From assembly GCF_900111485.1 (NCBI RefSeq), contig NZ_FOIC01000012.1, positions 33,364 to 97,363 of the forward strand: a DNA stretch of 64,000 nt, written 5' to 3'. A program made the translations under genes and the position numbers. The notes beneath the pieces were generated by a model. The model did no database searches. It saw only the letters and a program-made list of their open reading frames with translations, and was not told the origin of the DNA. Positions within the stretch are counted from its first letter, which is position 1. The number at the start of each line of letters is the position of its first letter. Shown here one piece after another: positions 52,870 to 62,152 of this stretch. This stretch comes from Natrinema hispanicum. Its GTDB lineage: Archaea > Halobacteriota > Halobacteria > Halobacteriales > Natrialbaceae.

Positions 52870-53043
52870 ATGTCAATGGGTGCCTATGACGAAGACGAGC
52901 ACGAGCGTCGCGAAAAGCAGGCCTCGACGGTCGATACGGACTTCGACGACGAGCGGACGATCTACCACGGTGAGGTCAAGTACGATGCCGGCGACTCCGC
53001 CGAAGACTTGCTCGATACGTTCGAGCAGATCAAATCGAACTAG
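52870..53043 (+). CDS. Small acidic haloarchaeal protein (DUF5786-like)
   Basis: 57 residues: MSMGAYDEDEHERREKQASTVD...TIYHGEVKYDAGDSAEDLLDTFEQIKSN. Very acidic and without cysteines; a known haloarchaeal family with no assigned role. A TATA-like ATTAATAG near 52830 gives either this ATG after a short leader or one five codons earlier at 52855. Its stop overlaps the end of the convergent membrane-protein gene by four bases. Confidence 0.75.
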   Translation: MSMGAYDEDEHERREKQASTVDTDFDDERTIYHGEVKYDAGDSAEDLLDTFEQIKSN

Positions 53044-53777
53044 CGGTGATCGACAGACACTGCAGTCATCGTTTTTCGCCGTCCCTGAATCGTAATCGAG
53101 AGCGTCGCGACGACCGCAACGGCGACGACGTGACCCACGACCGCGACGAGTAACACCATACGATCCGCGACGAGTGGCACCAAGAGCAACTGCACCGCCG
53201 CGAAGCCGATGTTGATCGCATCGATGCGCTGGTACGCCCGCGTCGGTTCCGGTTCGAACCCGTAGGTGAGTGCCCGCCACAGTCCAACGACGCTCGCCCA
53301 CCAGCAGGTTCCAATCCGATACACCACGTCCCAGAGGACGAGCAACGCGAGGCCGATCGCAAGCGCCGGCGGGTCGACCCCGAAGAGTTCGACCAGGAGT
53401 GGTGACCCAGCTTCGCTCCCCTGTGGATCGACGACGAACAGATAGGTGACGAGCGCGACGAACGCCATCACGCCGAGGACGACGTCGATACTCGAGCCGA
53501 ACAGCAACCGCCGGTACGCCGTCGGCGTCGGCAGCTCGCGGACGGCCCGGCTGAACCGCAGCATGAGCCAGCTCCCGACCGTCGCGACGACGACGGCGAT
53601 CGTGCCGGGGACGACCGCCCCCCAGAGGTCGTAGATCGCTGCGACGGTGAGGATCGCCGCCTCGAAGCCGAGAAACTGGAGTCCGATCGCCGCTCGACTC
53701 GAGACACGCACGCCGGGAACCGTCCCGAGAAGGCTTTCGTAGACCCACGTCTCACCGTACTCCAGTGACTCCGTCAT
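53040..53777 (-). CDS. Haloarchaeal polytopic membrane protein
   Basis: 245 residues with about seven hydrophobic segments (IGLQFLGFEAAILTVAAIYDL, TIAVVVATVGSWLML, VVLGVMAFVALVTYLFV, LAIGLALLVLWDVVY and others). The N-terminus MTESLEYGETWVYESLLGTVPG is cytoplasmic-looking. No transporter motif recognised. Start overlaps the stop of the upstream NAD-binding gene by four bases (ATGA), so they are coupled. Confidence 0.7.
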   Translation of the reverse strand: MTESLEYGETWVYESLLGTVPGVRVSSRAAIGLQFLGFEAAILTVAAIYDLWGAVVPGTIAVVVATVGSWLMLRFSRAVRELPTPTAYRRLLFGSSIDVVLGVMAFVALVTYLFVVDPQGSEAGSPLLVELFGVDPPALAIGLALLVLWDVVYRIGTCWWASVVGLWRALTYGFEPEPTRAYQRIDAINIGFAAVQLLLVPLVADRMVLLVAVVGHVVAVAVVATLSITIQGRRKTMTAVSVDHR

Positions 53778-54727
53778 TTCCGGCCCCGCTCCGTCGGCGC
53801 TGCCGTCTCGGCGCGGCCGACCGCCTCGGCACTGTTCGACTCGACCCCAACTGCGCGCCGGACCGCCACCGCAAATGGCGTCGACTCGATTTCGACGAGC
53901 CGCTCGAGGCGGTCGTCCGTGACGACGACGCGATTGCGCACGCCCTCGATCAACGGGTATGCGACCTCCTTGGGAACGTCGGTGACGAGGCCGACCCAGT
54001 GTGACGAGAGTTGCGGACTCAGGACCGGCACGGAGATGATCAGCGGGCGGCGACCGGTCGCGATTTCGGCTGTCTGGAGTAACATCTCGCGGTAGGTGAG
54101 CACGTCCGGCCCACCGATTTCGTACGTTTCGCCGGCCGTCTCCGGTCGCTCGAGCACCGCCAGACAGTACGCGATCACATCGTCGATCGCGATCGGCTGG
54201 CAGTCGGTATCGACCCACTGTGGGGTGATCATCACCGGGAGCCGCGTCGCGAGCTGGTATATCAGCCGGAAACTCGCGCTGCCGTCGCCGATGATGATCG
54301 CCGCCCTGAGAACGGTGACGTCGGCGCTGCCCGCCCGCAGCAGCGTTTCGACCTCCCGGCGCGAGGCGAGGTGACTCGAGAGCGCGTCGCCCTCGCTGCC
54401 GAGCCCGCTTACATAGATCACGCGCTCTACCCCGGCCTCGCTTGCGGCCCGTTCGAAGTTCCGTGCGGCGCGCCGATCCCGCTCGGCGAAGTCCCCGCTG
54501 GCCCCCATCGCGTGGATCAGATAGTAGGCGACGTCAGCGTCTGCCACTGCCGCCTCGAAGCTCCCCGGCTCGAGGACGTCCCCTTCGACGACGGTGACGC
54601 CGGCCGGCGGGTCGTAGCTCGCGGCGTCTCTCACGAGGACCGTCACGTCGTGGGTCGTCTCCGCGAGGAGTGCGGCCACGAGCCGCCGACCCACGAATCC
54701 GGTCGCTCCAGTTACAAGTACGCGCAT
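53774..54727 (-). CDS. NAD(P)-binding atypical short-chain dehydrogenase (NDUFA9-like)
   Basis: 317 residues. It opens MRVLVTGATGFVGRRLVAALL, a Rossmann G-x-x-G-x-x-G, then VVEGDVLEPGSFEAAVADADVAYYLIHAMG and VERVIYVSGLG. The C-terminal part (YEIGGPDVLTYREMLLQTAE) is shared by the NDUFA9/NmrA-like atypical SDRs and the YbjT type. It lacks the YxxxK pair, so it may be non-catalytic or a binding protein. Followed by a coupled membrane-protein gene. Confidence 0.85.
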   Translation of the reverse strand: MRVLVTGATGFVGRRLVAALLAETTHDVTVLVRDAASYDPPAGVTVVEGDVLEPGSFEAAVADADVAYYLIHAMGASGDFAERDRRAARNFERAASEAGVERVIYVSGLGSEGDALSSHLASRREVETLLRAGSADVTVLRAAIIIGDGSASFRLIYQLATRLPVMITPQWVDTDCQPIAIDDVIAYCLAVLERPETAGETYEIGGPDVLTYREMLLQTAEIATGRRPLIISVPVLSPQLSSHWVGLVTDVPKEVAYPLIEGVRNRVVVTDDRLERLVEIESTPFAVAVRRAVGVESNSAEAVGRAETAAPTERGRK

Positions 54728-54757
54728 ACGATCAGTACGGAGCGAACGCTCTTAACG

Positions 54758-55738
54758 TCACTCGACGTCCCAGCCTGGCGTTTCGGGCGCGCCCCGCTCG
54801 CGTTCGACGGCGTCGGCGACGGTCGGCGACGGCACCGCCTCGCCGGCCGCCCGGCAGCGCTCATCCCAGTCGCGGATCGCCGGCCCGACCCACGAGTCCG
54901 TTGTGGCCTCCTCGAGCATCCGCTCTTTTGCCTGCTCGTAGTGAAAGTCGGAAATCGCAAGCGTTCCCGGACTCGAGGCAGCGGCGACAGCGATGGTCTC
55001 GGCGCGGTCCCGGCGGGTGAGGTCACCCGCTGTGGCCCGCTCGACGACTCCCTCAAGGGCGGCCGGTCGCGGATGACAGAACAGCTTCGCTCCGATCGCC
55101 TGCGACCCCAGCAGGAGGCCGTCGGGATCGTCGTGGTCGGCGTCGAGCAGTCGGTCGCCGCCGAAGGCCGACTCGACGCGCTCGCATTCGGTCTCCTGTG
55201 CGAGCGCGAGAGTGTGTTCTGGATACGCGCCACACTCGTCGGGAAACAGGTCGTCCTCGTGGATCCGACACTGCAGCGTCGTCGGATCGAGAAAGACACA
55301 GGTCGGCAGCCACGCCGGCTCGTCGCGATCGAACGGGGCCACCGGCTTCGGCGGCTTCCGAAGGCCAATGAAAAAGACTGGCCGACCTGCGACGGCTGCA
55401 ACTGTGTGGCCGTCGATCTCGACACCGGGTCGCGGAGCCTCTCCGCTCGAGGAGTCCGAGGAACGTGATTCCTCGCGCTCGCCGCGGGCGTGCCAGAATC
55501 GCGGGGTCAGCGCCGCGCCCATCCCGGCCTCGAGAAACGCCCGTACCTCGTCGCGGGTCAGTGGGACGAAGGTGGGGTCGTCGTCGAGTGGCTCCCGGGA
55601 CGAGTCGGCCGGGGTTTCGTCCTCGAACACCTCATGCCGCCGGTGGTCATCGACAGCGTCTCGAGCGCCCGCTTCGTCCTCGAGCAGTCCCTGCCAATCC
55701 AGACAACAGCCCGCACAGCCTTCACAGTTCACCTCCAT
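54758..55738 (-). CDS. YkgJ-type cysteine-cluster protein
   Basis: 326 residues. The N-terminal MEVNCEGCAGCCLDWQ, with LPTCVFLDPTTLQCRIHEDDLFPDECGAYP further on, carries the pattern of the Zn/Fe-binding YkgJ/FliB cluster family. A 30-residue Ser/Glu-rich insert (REESRSSDSSSGEAPRP) and a long haloarchaeal C-terminal helical domain are added. The start at 55738 gives the conserved C-x2-C-x2-CC at residue 5; the ORF extends upstream. Function unknown. Confidence 0.8.
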   Translation of the reverse strand: MEVNCEGCAGCCLDWQGLLEDEAGARDAVDDHRRHEVFEDETPADSSREPLDDDPTFVPLTRDEVRAFLEAGMGAALTPRFWHARGEREESRSSDSSSGEAPRPGVEIDGHTVAAVAGRPVFFIGLRKPPKPVAPFDRDEPAWLPTCVFLDPTTLQCRIHEDDLFPDECGAYPEHTLALAQETECERVESAFGGDRLLDADHDDPDGLLLGSQAIGAKLFCHPRPAALEGVVERATAGDLTRRDRAETIAVAAASSPGTLAISDFHYEQAKERMLEEATTDSWVGPAIRDWDERCRAAGEAVPSPTVADAVERERGAPETPGWDVE

Positions 55739-55851
55739 ATGCGGCGCTACACCGCTGGATCGTATAACCGCTGTGCGGGCTCTCGCCACACGAACACAGC
55801 CGTCCCAGCGACAGGCGAACGGCTTTCATCGTTCGACACCCACACACAGGT

Positions 55852-56097
55852 ATGTCGAAAGCCTCCTGTGACGGCTGTGGCCGCACGGTCACGATTTCGG
55901 GTGGGATCGCCAACCTCTGGTCGTTTGGGACTGATGCCGGCACCGTTGGGACTGCGATCACGCTGGACCTCGAGGACGGCACGTCGCATCTACTGTGTTA
56001 TCCGTGTCTCGAGGCACTGCCCGACTACCCGACGGCCGCGGACGTCGAGCGACTCGAACAGGTCGACGACGAGACCTCGCAACTCGGCCCGGAATGA
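55852..56097 (+). CDS. Small zinc-binding haloarchaeal protein (DUF7561-like)
   Basis: 81 residues: ASCDGCGRTVTISGG at the start and LLCYPCLEALPDYP later, two CxxC pairs that should form one zinc site with a beta-rich connection. The C-terminal tail is acidic. Divergent from the YkgJ-type gene, 113 bases apart. Role unknown. Confidence 0.7.
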   Translation: MSKASCDGCGRTVTISGGIANLWSFGTDAGTVGTAITLDLEDGTSHLLCYPCLEALPDYPTAADVERLEQVDDETSQLGPE

Positions 56098-56211
56098 AAA
56101 ACATGACAGGAGTCGGGAGCCGGTCGGTACTGCACCGCGACACTGCGTCAGAGCGTGTCGTCTTGCGACCGCAGCACGCAGCCACAACCACGGGGAACCA
56201 TGACCGCAAGC

Positions 56212-56299
56212 GGAAGGGGTGGGATTTGAACGCCACGGGGCAAAGTGCCGCCGCGGAGCCAGGTGGCACCGCGGTGCTCTACCGCTGAGCGACCCTTCC
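56212..56299 (-). tRNA. Aberrant tRNA-like element (possible tRNA-Gly or pseudo-tRNA)
   Basis: Read on the reverse strand: perfect acceptor pairs GGAAGGG / CCCTTCC, a perfect D arm GCTC-AGCGGTA-GAGC, and a T loop GTTCAAATC. The T stem is GTGGCG against CCCAC, that is GTGGG with one extra C. The middle is 16 bases too long. Instead of a seven-base anticodon loop, CCGCGG pairs with CCGCGG around TGCCACCTGGCT, and a further GGC-ACTTT-GCC hairpin follows. If GTGCCAC is the loop, the anticodon is GCC (Gly). Length 88, like a class II tRNA, but the D arm is class I. May be decayed, intron-bearing, or a tRNA mimic. The rest of the 404-base gap shows nothing else. Confidence 0.5.
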
Positions 56300-56501
56300 A
56301 CAGATCAGTGCAACACCGGGTTCCGTATTTGTAATCGGCTGATTACCGCCCTGACGGCGGCCACGTCTGGTCCGTAGGTGGCTGATACCGATGGGTAGCC
56401 GCCGGTTTCACCGACGATGAGCGACCGGCCTGCCACGGCGGATTCACAACGGGCGCGACGGTTCGCAGCTTTTAGGACGTGGCCGCGCCGTGAGACGAAC
56501 G

Positions 56502-58334
56502 GTGAATCCCGAGCGGCTCTTCGATGCGTTTCCCGCGCCGAGTTATCGCGGGGCACAAAAGCAGGCGCTGCGTGACATTCGCGACGCCTTCGCGGCTGGC
56601 AACGACGTCGTGCTCGTTCGCGCACCGACGGGCAGCGGCAAGTCCCTGCTCGCTCGCGCCGTCGCTGGCTGTGCCCGGCGAGCCGACGAAGGCGACCCCA
56701 GCGACGCCACGGGGGCCTACTACACGACGCCGCAGGTGTCTCAGTTAGACGACGTGGCAGCCGACGAGTTGCTGGCCGACCTCAACGTCATCCGCGGCAA
56801 ATCGAACTACACCTGCATCCTGCCGGACGAACGCGACACGCCGGTCAATCAGGCCCCCTGCGTGCGCGAACGGGGGTACGATTGTGCCGTCAAGCATCGG
56901 TGTCCGTACTTCTCCGATCGGGCGATCGCATCGAACCGCGAGATCGCGGCGATGACGCTGGCCTACTTCATGCAGACCGCCGGTAGCGAGGTGTTCCGCA
57001 AACGCGACGTCGTCGTCGTCGACGAAGCCCACGGTCTCGCCGAATGGGCCGAGATGTACGCGACGATCCAACTGGGGCCACGAACCGTGCCCTTCTGGGA
57101 CGAGCTTCGCGTCCCGGCGGTCGACTCCGTCGAACGTGCTGCCCGCTACGCCGACAATCTCGTGGGTACCTGCGAACGCCGGAAAGACGAACTGCTCGCC
57201 CAGGAGACGCTCTCGCCTGCCGACGTGCGCGAACGCGACCGCTTACAGGAGCTCATTGGCGAACTCGAGTGGTTCGTCTCTGATTACCGCGATCCGCAAA
57301 GTCCGACGACGTGGCTGGTCGACCAGTCCCAGCCGAACGCTCGCGACACCAGCGCCGACGCCGACGACCCTGCAGGTGGCCCGCTGACGATCAAACCGAT
57401 GAACCCCGAAAAGTACCTCCAGCACACCGTCTGGGATCGGGGCAACAAGTTCGCGCTCCTGTCGGCGACGATTCTCAACAAGGCCGCGTTCTGTCGGCAG
57501 GTCGGCCTCGAGCCCGACCGGGTCGCGCTGGTCGATGTCGAACACACCTTCCCCGTCGAAAATCGGCCGCTGTACGACGTGACACAGGGGAAGATGACCT
57601 ACGAGCACCGCGACGAGACGACGCCGAAGATCGCCCGGACGATCGTCCGACTAATGGCCCACCACCCCGACGAGAAGGGGTTGATCCACGCCCACTCCTA
57701 CGACATTCAGGAGCGCCTTGCCGACCTGCTGGCCGATTTCGGCGTCGGTGATCGAATCCGCACCCACGACCGCGACGGTCGCGACGCTGCCCTCGAAGCC
57801 TGGAAGGCCAGCGACGAGCCCGATGTCTTCCTCTCGGTGAAGATGGAGGAAGCACTCGATCTGAAAGGCGAGCTCTGTCGCTGGCAGGTGCTCTGTAAGG
57901 CCCCCTTCCTCAACACCGGCGACTCACGCGTCGCCCACCGGCTCGAGGAGGGACAGTGGGCGTGGTACTACCGGACGACGCTGCGAACGGTCATTCAGGC
58001 CTGTGGTCGCGTCGTTCGCGCCCCGGACGACTACGGCGCGACGTATCTCGCGGACTCGAGTCTGGTAGATCTGTTCGAGCGCGCGCGGACGGACATGCCC
58101 GAGTGGTTCACAGCGCAGGTCGATCGCATGGAACAGCCGGACCTGCCGGCATTCGATCCGCAGGCGGCCCTCGGCGGCGCGACGAGGACAGCACGATCGG
58201 AGAGGACATCGCGCTCGAGCCGCGCCAGTGAGACGGACGCCGGTGATAACAGTAGCACCTCGTCGCGATCGCGGCGGTCGCGGCGATCATCCCGCTCCAG
58301 CCCGCTGGCGGATGTCTGGGATACCGACGAGTGA
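56502..58334 (+). CDS. Rad3/XPD/DinG-type superfamily 2 helicase
   Basis: 610 residues from a GTG (NPERLFDAFPAP). Walker A is VRAPTGSGKSLLA, the DEAH box is VVVVDEAHGLAEW, and motif VI is QACGRVVRAPDDYGATYLADSS. Between I and II four cysteines (NYTCILPDE, APCVRERGYDCAVKHRCPYF) fit the Fe-S cluster of XPD-family 5'-3' helicases. A disordered Ser/Arg-rich tail (RSERTSRSSRASE... SRSRRSRRSSRSS) ends the protein. Probable role in DNA repair or replication. An earlier GTG at 56490 is possible. Confidence 0.93.
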   Translation: MNPERLFDAFPAPSYRGAQKQALRDIRDAFAAGNDVVLVRAPTGSGKSLLARAVAGCARRADEGDPSDATGAYYTTPQVSQLDDVAADELLADLNVIRGKSNYTCILPDERDTPVNQAPCVRERGYDCAVKHRCPYFSDRAIASNREIAAMTLAYFMQTAGSEVFRKRDVVVVDEAHGLAEWAEMYATIQLGPRTVPFWDELRVPAVDSVERAARYADNLVGTCERRKDELLAQETLSPADVRERDRLQELIGELEWFVSDYRDPQSPTTWLVDQSQPNARDTSADADDPAGGPLTIKPMNPEKYLQHTVWDRGNKFALLSATILNKAAFCRQVGLEPDRVALVDVEHTFPVENRPLYDVTQGKMTYEHRDETTPKIARTIVRLMAHHPDEKGLIHAHSYDIQERLADLLADFGVGDRIRTHDRDGRDAALEAWKASDEPDVFLSVKMEEALDLKGELCRWQVLCKAPFLNTGDSRVAHRLEEGQWAWYYRTTLRTVIQACGRVVRAPDDYGATYLADSSLVDLFERARTDMPEWFTAQVDRMEQPDLPAFDPQAALGGATRTARSERTSRSSRASETDAGDNSSTSSRSRRSRRSSRSSPLADVWDTDE

Positions 58335-58551
58335 CGGCCGATTCGCGGTGGACCAGTCCCGTCGTGGACGAATAGGCATGACCTCGACCCCGGTCCACCG
58401 TCGCTGCCGCCGGTTGGGTCGAGATGGCCAGCGCCCAATTATCTGTCTCGCGTAACATGTTGCACGGTGTGTAACAGTTCGGCAGTTGCGGGCGACCTGC
58501 CCGACGACCGCCGAGCGTGAGCGACGGCGTGGTATGACGTTCTCGTGACCG

Positions 58552-59361
58552 TCAGGGCAGGGATCCGAGCGTTTCGTCGGTCACCTGCCGTGTGTCATCC
58601 CGAAGTCGACTGTATCGATTGGCTGCCCACTCGCGAAGCCGCCCGTTCGTACTCCCGATGACGGCGACGAGACGGCTGTTGTCGTACGCACGCAGGAGCG
58701 TCCACTCTTCGCCGAGCGTAATTCCCAGCGACGGCGATTCCGACGCGACGTACAGTTCGAACGCGTCGTCCTCGAGCGACGCGCGTAACTGATCGAGCGA
58801 CTGCCTTGCGACGGCTCGCAGGGCCGCCTCGTCGACGACGAATTCCGTTGGCGTTCCCGCGTCGGCGATCGGCTCGTGGACAGCCAGCAGTTGTCGGGTG
58901 AGCACTGGTGTGGTGACACGCAGCCGCGTGCGCTTGCCGGCCGGCTCGAGGGCCGCGAGCCGGTCGCCGTACCACTCGAGTGGATACTGCGGGTTCGTTT
59001 CGGTTGGCGTCGCCAGCCGCGCCCCGCACAGCCACTCGAGGTCGAGTTCAGCGGCTGTGTCTTCGGCGTGAGCACAGAACGGCTCGAGTCGCTCGAGCGT
59101 TTGGAGTCGGTTATGTGCGCGCTCGTACGTTTGCAGTGCCAGCTCGCCGATCGCGGTCGCTTCGTACCCGCCGTCGACCCGCCGAACCCAGTCGCGTTTG
59201 ACCAGTTCGGAGAGCGTCCGGTGGACGGTCGTCCGGGAGACGTTGGCAACCGAGACCAGCTCGGCCGGCTGGGCGGTCCCGTCGACGAGCCGCTCGAGAA
59301 TCGTGGGCCGGACGGTCGAGCCGGAGAGATAGCGAAGCGCACGTGCTGGCTCGTCGGTCAT
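58552..59361 (-). CDS. Winged-helix transcriptional regulator (FilR1-like)
   Basis: 269 residues. The N-terminal winged helix reads RALRYLSGSTVRPTILERLVDGTAQPAELVSVANVSRTTVHRTLSELVKRDWVRRV. The C-terminal domain (LRVTTPVLTRQLLAVHEPIADAGTPTEFVVDEAAL) is the FilR1-type effector domain shared by many haloarchaeal regulators. No target can be deduced; the only neighbour is the helicase, convergent. Ligand unknown. Confidence 0.85.
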   Translation of the reverse strand: MTDEPARALRYLSGSTVRPTILERLVDGTAQPAELVSVANVSRTTVHRTLSELVKRDWVRRVDGGYEATAIGELALQTYERAHNRLQTLERLEPFCAHAEDTAAELDLEWLCGARLATPTETNPQYPLEWYGDRLAALEPAGKRTRLRVTTPVLTRQLLAVHEPIADAGTPTEFVVDEAALRAVARQSLDQLRASLEDDAFELYVASESPSLGITLGEEWTLLRAYDNSRLVAVIGSTNGRLREWAANRYSRLRDDTRQVTDETLGSLP

Positions 59362-59429
59362 CTAGTTGTCAGACTGATCAGTCAACAGTAAATACTTACG
59401 ATTGACAGGTGGCTGTCACGATCCAGCGC

Positions 59430-59516
59430 CTAGAAGATGGCTGTCGCGCCCCATGCCACCATCGAGGACACCATGAGGAACGCGAAGACGAGCGCGATGA
59501 CCTGATTCTTGTCCAT
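59430..59516 (-). CDS. 28-residue single-helix membrane peptide
   Basis: Reads MDKNQVIALVFAFLMVSSMV then AWGATAIF, a single membrane helix behind a charged MDKN start. Very short, but clean, well framed and of the type I have seen in other haloarchaea. Lies between the FilR1-like regulator and the taw2 gene. Function unknown. Confidence 0.5.
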   Translation of the reverse strand: MDKNQVIALVFAFLMVSSMVAWGATAIF

Positions 59517-59597
59517 AGTCGACGACTACGGCCCCGCAAGTATCAATGTCACGACCGGTGGCCGGCCAGCGTCTCGACCACGCCGTGTCTCGCCGTC

Positions 59598-60770
59598 TCA
59601 GTCGAACCGGGCGTCGACGACGACGTGTGCGACACCCGCGCTGTGGCTTTTCACTCGCCGTTTCTCGAGCACTGCGAGGTCGCGGCCGGCCGCATCGGCG
59701 GCCCGCTCGAGGCGAGCAAGCGGGCGGTCCCAGAGCCGTGATTCCGGTGTCGCTTCGTGGTAGTGGACGACGCCGCCGGGAGAAAGCGCGTCGAGCGCAT
59801 CGGGGAGGAACTCGTGTGCTTCCTCAGTTCGCGTGCCGTGCTCTCCTTCGTCAGTATCGTCGCTCGAGTCGTCCGAACTGCCGTAGTAGCCCATGATGAC
59901 CCGATCGACATCGAGGTCGCTGGCGAGGTCGCGACAGTCGGTCATGTAGGCATCGATCCGGTCGCTGACATCGTTGAGCATGGCGTTCTCGAGCAGGTAG
60001 CGAAACGCCGTCGGGTTGCGTTCGGTCGCAGTAACCTGCGCGCCGGCCCGCGCTATCGGCAGCGTGAAGTAGCCGATCCCGGCGAACATATCGAAGACAC
60101 GCTCGCCGTCGTCGACGAGGTCGCCCATCCGAGCGCGCTCGGCCTGATTCCCCGGCGAGAACATTACCTTCGTCGGATCGAGGCCGTACTGGGTGCCGTG
60201 CTCGGTGTGAATCGTCTCCGTGTCGCTGCTCCCGGCGAGCAACCGGGTTCGAGGCTCGCGGTAGGTGCCCGCTGTGCCGTCGTTTGCGATCCCCGCGTCG
60301 GCCAGCACGCTGTCGGCCTCGCCGTGGAGTTCGAGTAAGGCCTCGCCGACCGCCGTCTCGTCGGGACAGTCCGCTGGGATGGTTACGATGATCACCGAGC
60401 CAATTACCGCCCACGAGCCCGGCGCTGCCTCGAGGTCGTCGTCGCTCCAGCCCCGGTCGGCCAGCAGGTCCTCGAGATCGGGATTCCGGGGTTCGGGCTC
60501 GAGCTGTCGGACGACCTCACGGATCTCCGTCTCCGTCGGTGGCTCCGTGACGGGCAGGGCGACCCTCTCGGGGCCGTCCTCGCAGACGCGCCGTGACTCG
60601 TCGTAGACGCCCTCGGCACGCAGCGACTCGATGGCCGTCTCCGTCCGGGGTTTGTCGACGATCGCGGCCAGCGGGGCGTCGGCCGCCGCCCGCTCGAGGA
60701 TGGCGTCGGCTGCGGGCTCGAGGTCGTGAGCGTCCCCGGCTGCCGGCTGGTCGTCCGCGTCTTCAGTCAT
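59598..60770 (-). CDS. taw2: Trm5/Taw2-family tRNA-modifying SAM-dependent enzyme
   Basis: 390 residues. C-terminal catalytic part: VMFSPGNQAERARM, the SAM motif VFDMFAGIGYFTLPIA, ATERNPTAFRYLLENAMLND and RVIMGYYGSSD. The MGY motif in place of NLP points to Taw2, which transfers the aminocarboxypropyl group of SAM to 4-demethylwyosine-37 of tRNA-Phe, rather than Trm5 (m1G37 methylation). A haloarchaeal insert (SSDDSSDDTDEGEHG) follows. Start overlaps the nmd3 stop by eight bases, so they are coupled. Confidence 0.85.
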   Translation of the reverse strand: MTEDADDQPAAGDAHDLEPAADAILERAAADAPLAAIVDKPRTETAIESLRAEGVYDESRRVCEDGPERVALPVTEPPTETEIREVVRQLEPEPRNPDLEDLLADRGWSDDDLEAAPGSWAVIGSVIIVTIPADCPDETAVGEALLELHGEADSVLADAGIANDGTAGTYREPRTRLLAGSSDTETIHTEHGTQYGLDPTKVMFSPGNQAERARMGDLVDDGERVFDMFAGIGYFTLPIARAGAQVTATERNPTAFRYLLENAMLNDVSDRIDAYMTDCRDLASDLDVDRVIMGYYGSSDDSSDDTDEGEHGTRTEEAHEFLPDALDALSPGGVVHYHEATPESRLWDRPLARLERAADAAGRDLAVLEKRRVKSHSAGVAHVVVDARFD

Positions 60771-61887
60771 CGCGCTCGTCGGGCAAGATGTGCAGCCCGG
60801 CTCGGCTCTTCAACACGGGCACCGTCTCGGCGTCGGGATCGAAGTAGTCCGGCCGTGCGACGGTCTTCGCCTGAAAGGTCTCGGGATCGAGTACCTGTAC
60901 GGCGTTGTCGTCTTCGACGGTGACGACCGTGGCCTCGGCCGCGTCCTCGAGGTCGCCGAGTTTGCGTGCCGCCGGCGAGTTGCCTTCTTCGTAGCTCGCC
61001 TCGTAGCGCTCGCCGGTCGTCACGCGAATGCCTTTGAGGTTGCCGCGAGCGCTGCGGACGAGGACGGGGCCGCCGTCATCGTCGGCGAGGTCGATGATGT
61101 CGCCGGGCGTGTATGGCGGCAGGCGGACGGCGAACGTAACCCGATAGACCTCGTTGCCGTCCTCGTCTTCCGTGACGAGGGTTTCGGCGTCGTTGACGGT
61201 GCCGCCGAACTCCTCGATCATCTTGTTCGAGATCTTCTTGCCGATCTTGTTGGTCGAGACCTTGATGTTGAGTCCGTCGTCGGTTTCGCCGACCTCGGTG
61301 ACGAAGGCGTTGCGGTCGCCCGTGGCTTCCATGTCCGCGACGGTCTGATTCGCGATCTCCTTTGCCCGATCCATCTCGTCGCTCGTCGGGGTGCGATCCT
61401 CGGCACGGATCTGGACGATGCTGGCGTAGTAGTCGCCGGCGATCCGTCCACACCGGGTACAGGTCTGGCGGGCGATCTTGACCGGGACCGTCACCTGTTC
61501 GTCGACCGGTGTCCCGCGAACGACGCCAGTGAAATAACAGTGCATCCGGATCGTGTTCTGGTCGACCTGTTCGGGGTCGATCTGCCAGGCGACGTCTTCG
61601 ACGTCGACGTGGACGGCAAGCGCCTGACTCACTTCCTCGATGGCGATGTCGGTGTAGTCTTCGGCACCGACGTCGACCCAGCGATTCCCGCGATAGACCG
61701 CCCCACACCGCGAACAGACGCGAACGTCGATCCGGTCCGGCGCGTCGACGAAGTCGAAGTCCTCGAAATAACACGAATCACAGAGTTCGACTTCTGCACC
61801 GGGCCGCAACGGATCGTTCGCGTCGCTCGCCGATCGCTCGGGTACCGCATCCCCACATCGGGGGCAGAACGCACGCGACTCACTCAT
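60763..61887 (-). CDS. NMD3-family ribosome-biogenesis protein
   Basis: 374 residues. Four zinc-binding CxxC pairs open the protein: FCPRCGD, LCDSCYF, VCSRCGAVY and TCTRCGRI. The NMD3 core follows (NTIRMHCYFTGVV, NAFVTEVGETDDGLNIKVSTNKIGKKI, YTPGDIIDL). In eukaryotes NMD3 adapts the 60S subunit for export; archaeal homologues probably keep immature 50S subunits inactive. Start at 61887 (MSESRAFCPRCG). First gene of the nmd3-taw2 pair, both acting in translation. Confidence 0.93.
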   Translation of the reverse strand: MSESRAFCPRCGDAVPERSASDANDPLRPGAEVELCDSCYFEDFDFVDAPDRIDVRVCSRCGAVYRGNRWVDVGAEDYTDIAIEEVSQALAVHVDVEDVAWQIDPEQVDQNTIRMHCYFTGVVRGTPVDEQVTVPVKIARQTCTRCGRIAGDYYASIVQIRAEDRTPTSDEMDRAKEIANQTVADMEATGDRNAFVTEVGETDDGLNIKVSTNKIGKKISNKMIEEFGGTVNDAETLVTEDEDGNEVYRVTFAVRLPPYTPGDIIDLADDDGGPVLVRSARGNLKGIRVTTGERYEASYEEGNSPAARKLGDLEDAAEATVVTVEDDNAVQVLDPETFQAKTVARPDYFDPDAETVPVLKSRAGLHILPDERDD

Positions 61888-62152
61888 TAGCCTCGTTTGG
61901 AATCTCAGCGAGTTAAGAGCCGCGTTCCGACTGGTTGCGGTCGTTCGCATTGCTCGTCTGCTCGAGCCGACATCGATCGGGTCGGCGAACGCGGCAGACA
62001 CCTGTCAGACGGGCCGCCGATTCGATTGTGTCAGACGTAACTCAGTCACACGGTTTCCATCCGAAACGAAGGGGTTCACTCGGTAGTCGAAGACGGGCAG
62101 GGGCTATCGGTCGGTGGTGATGCTTATTCCGTCGCGGCCCATACTTATCGAT

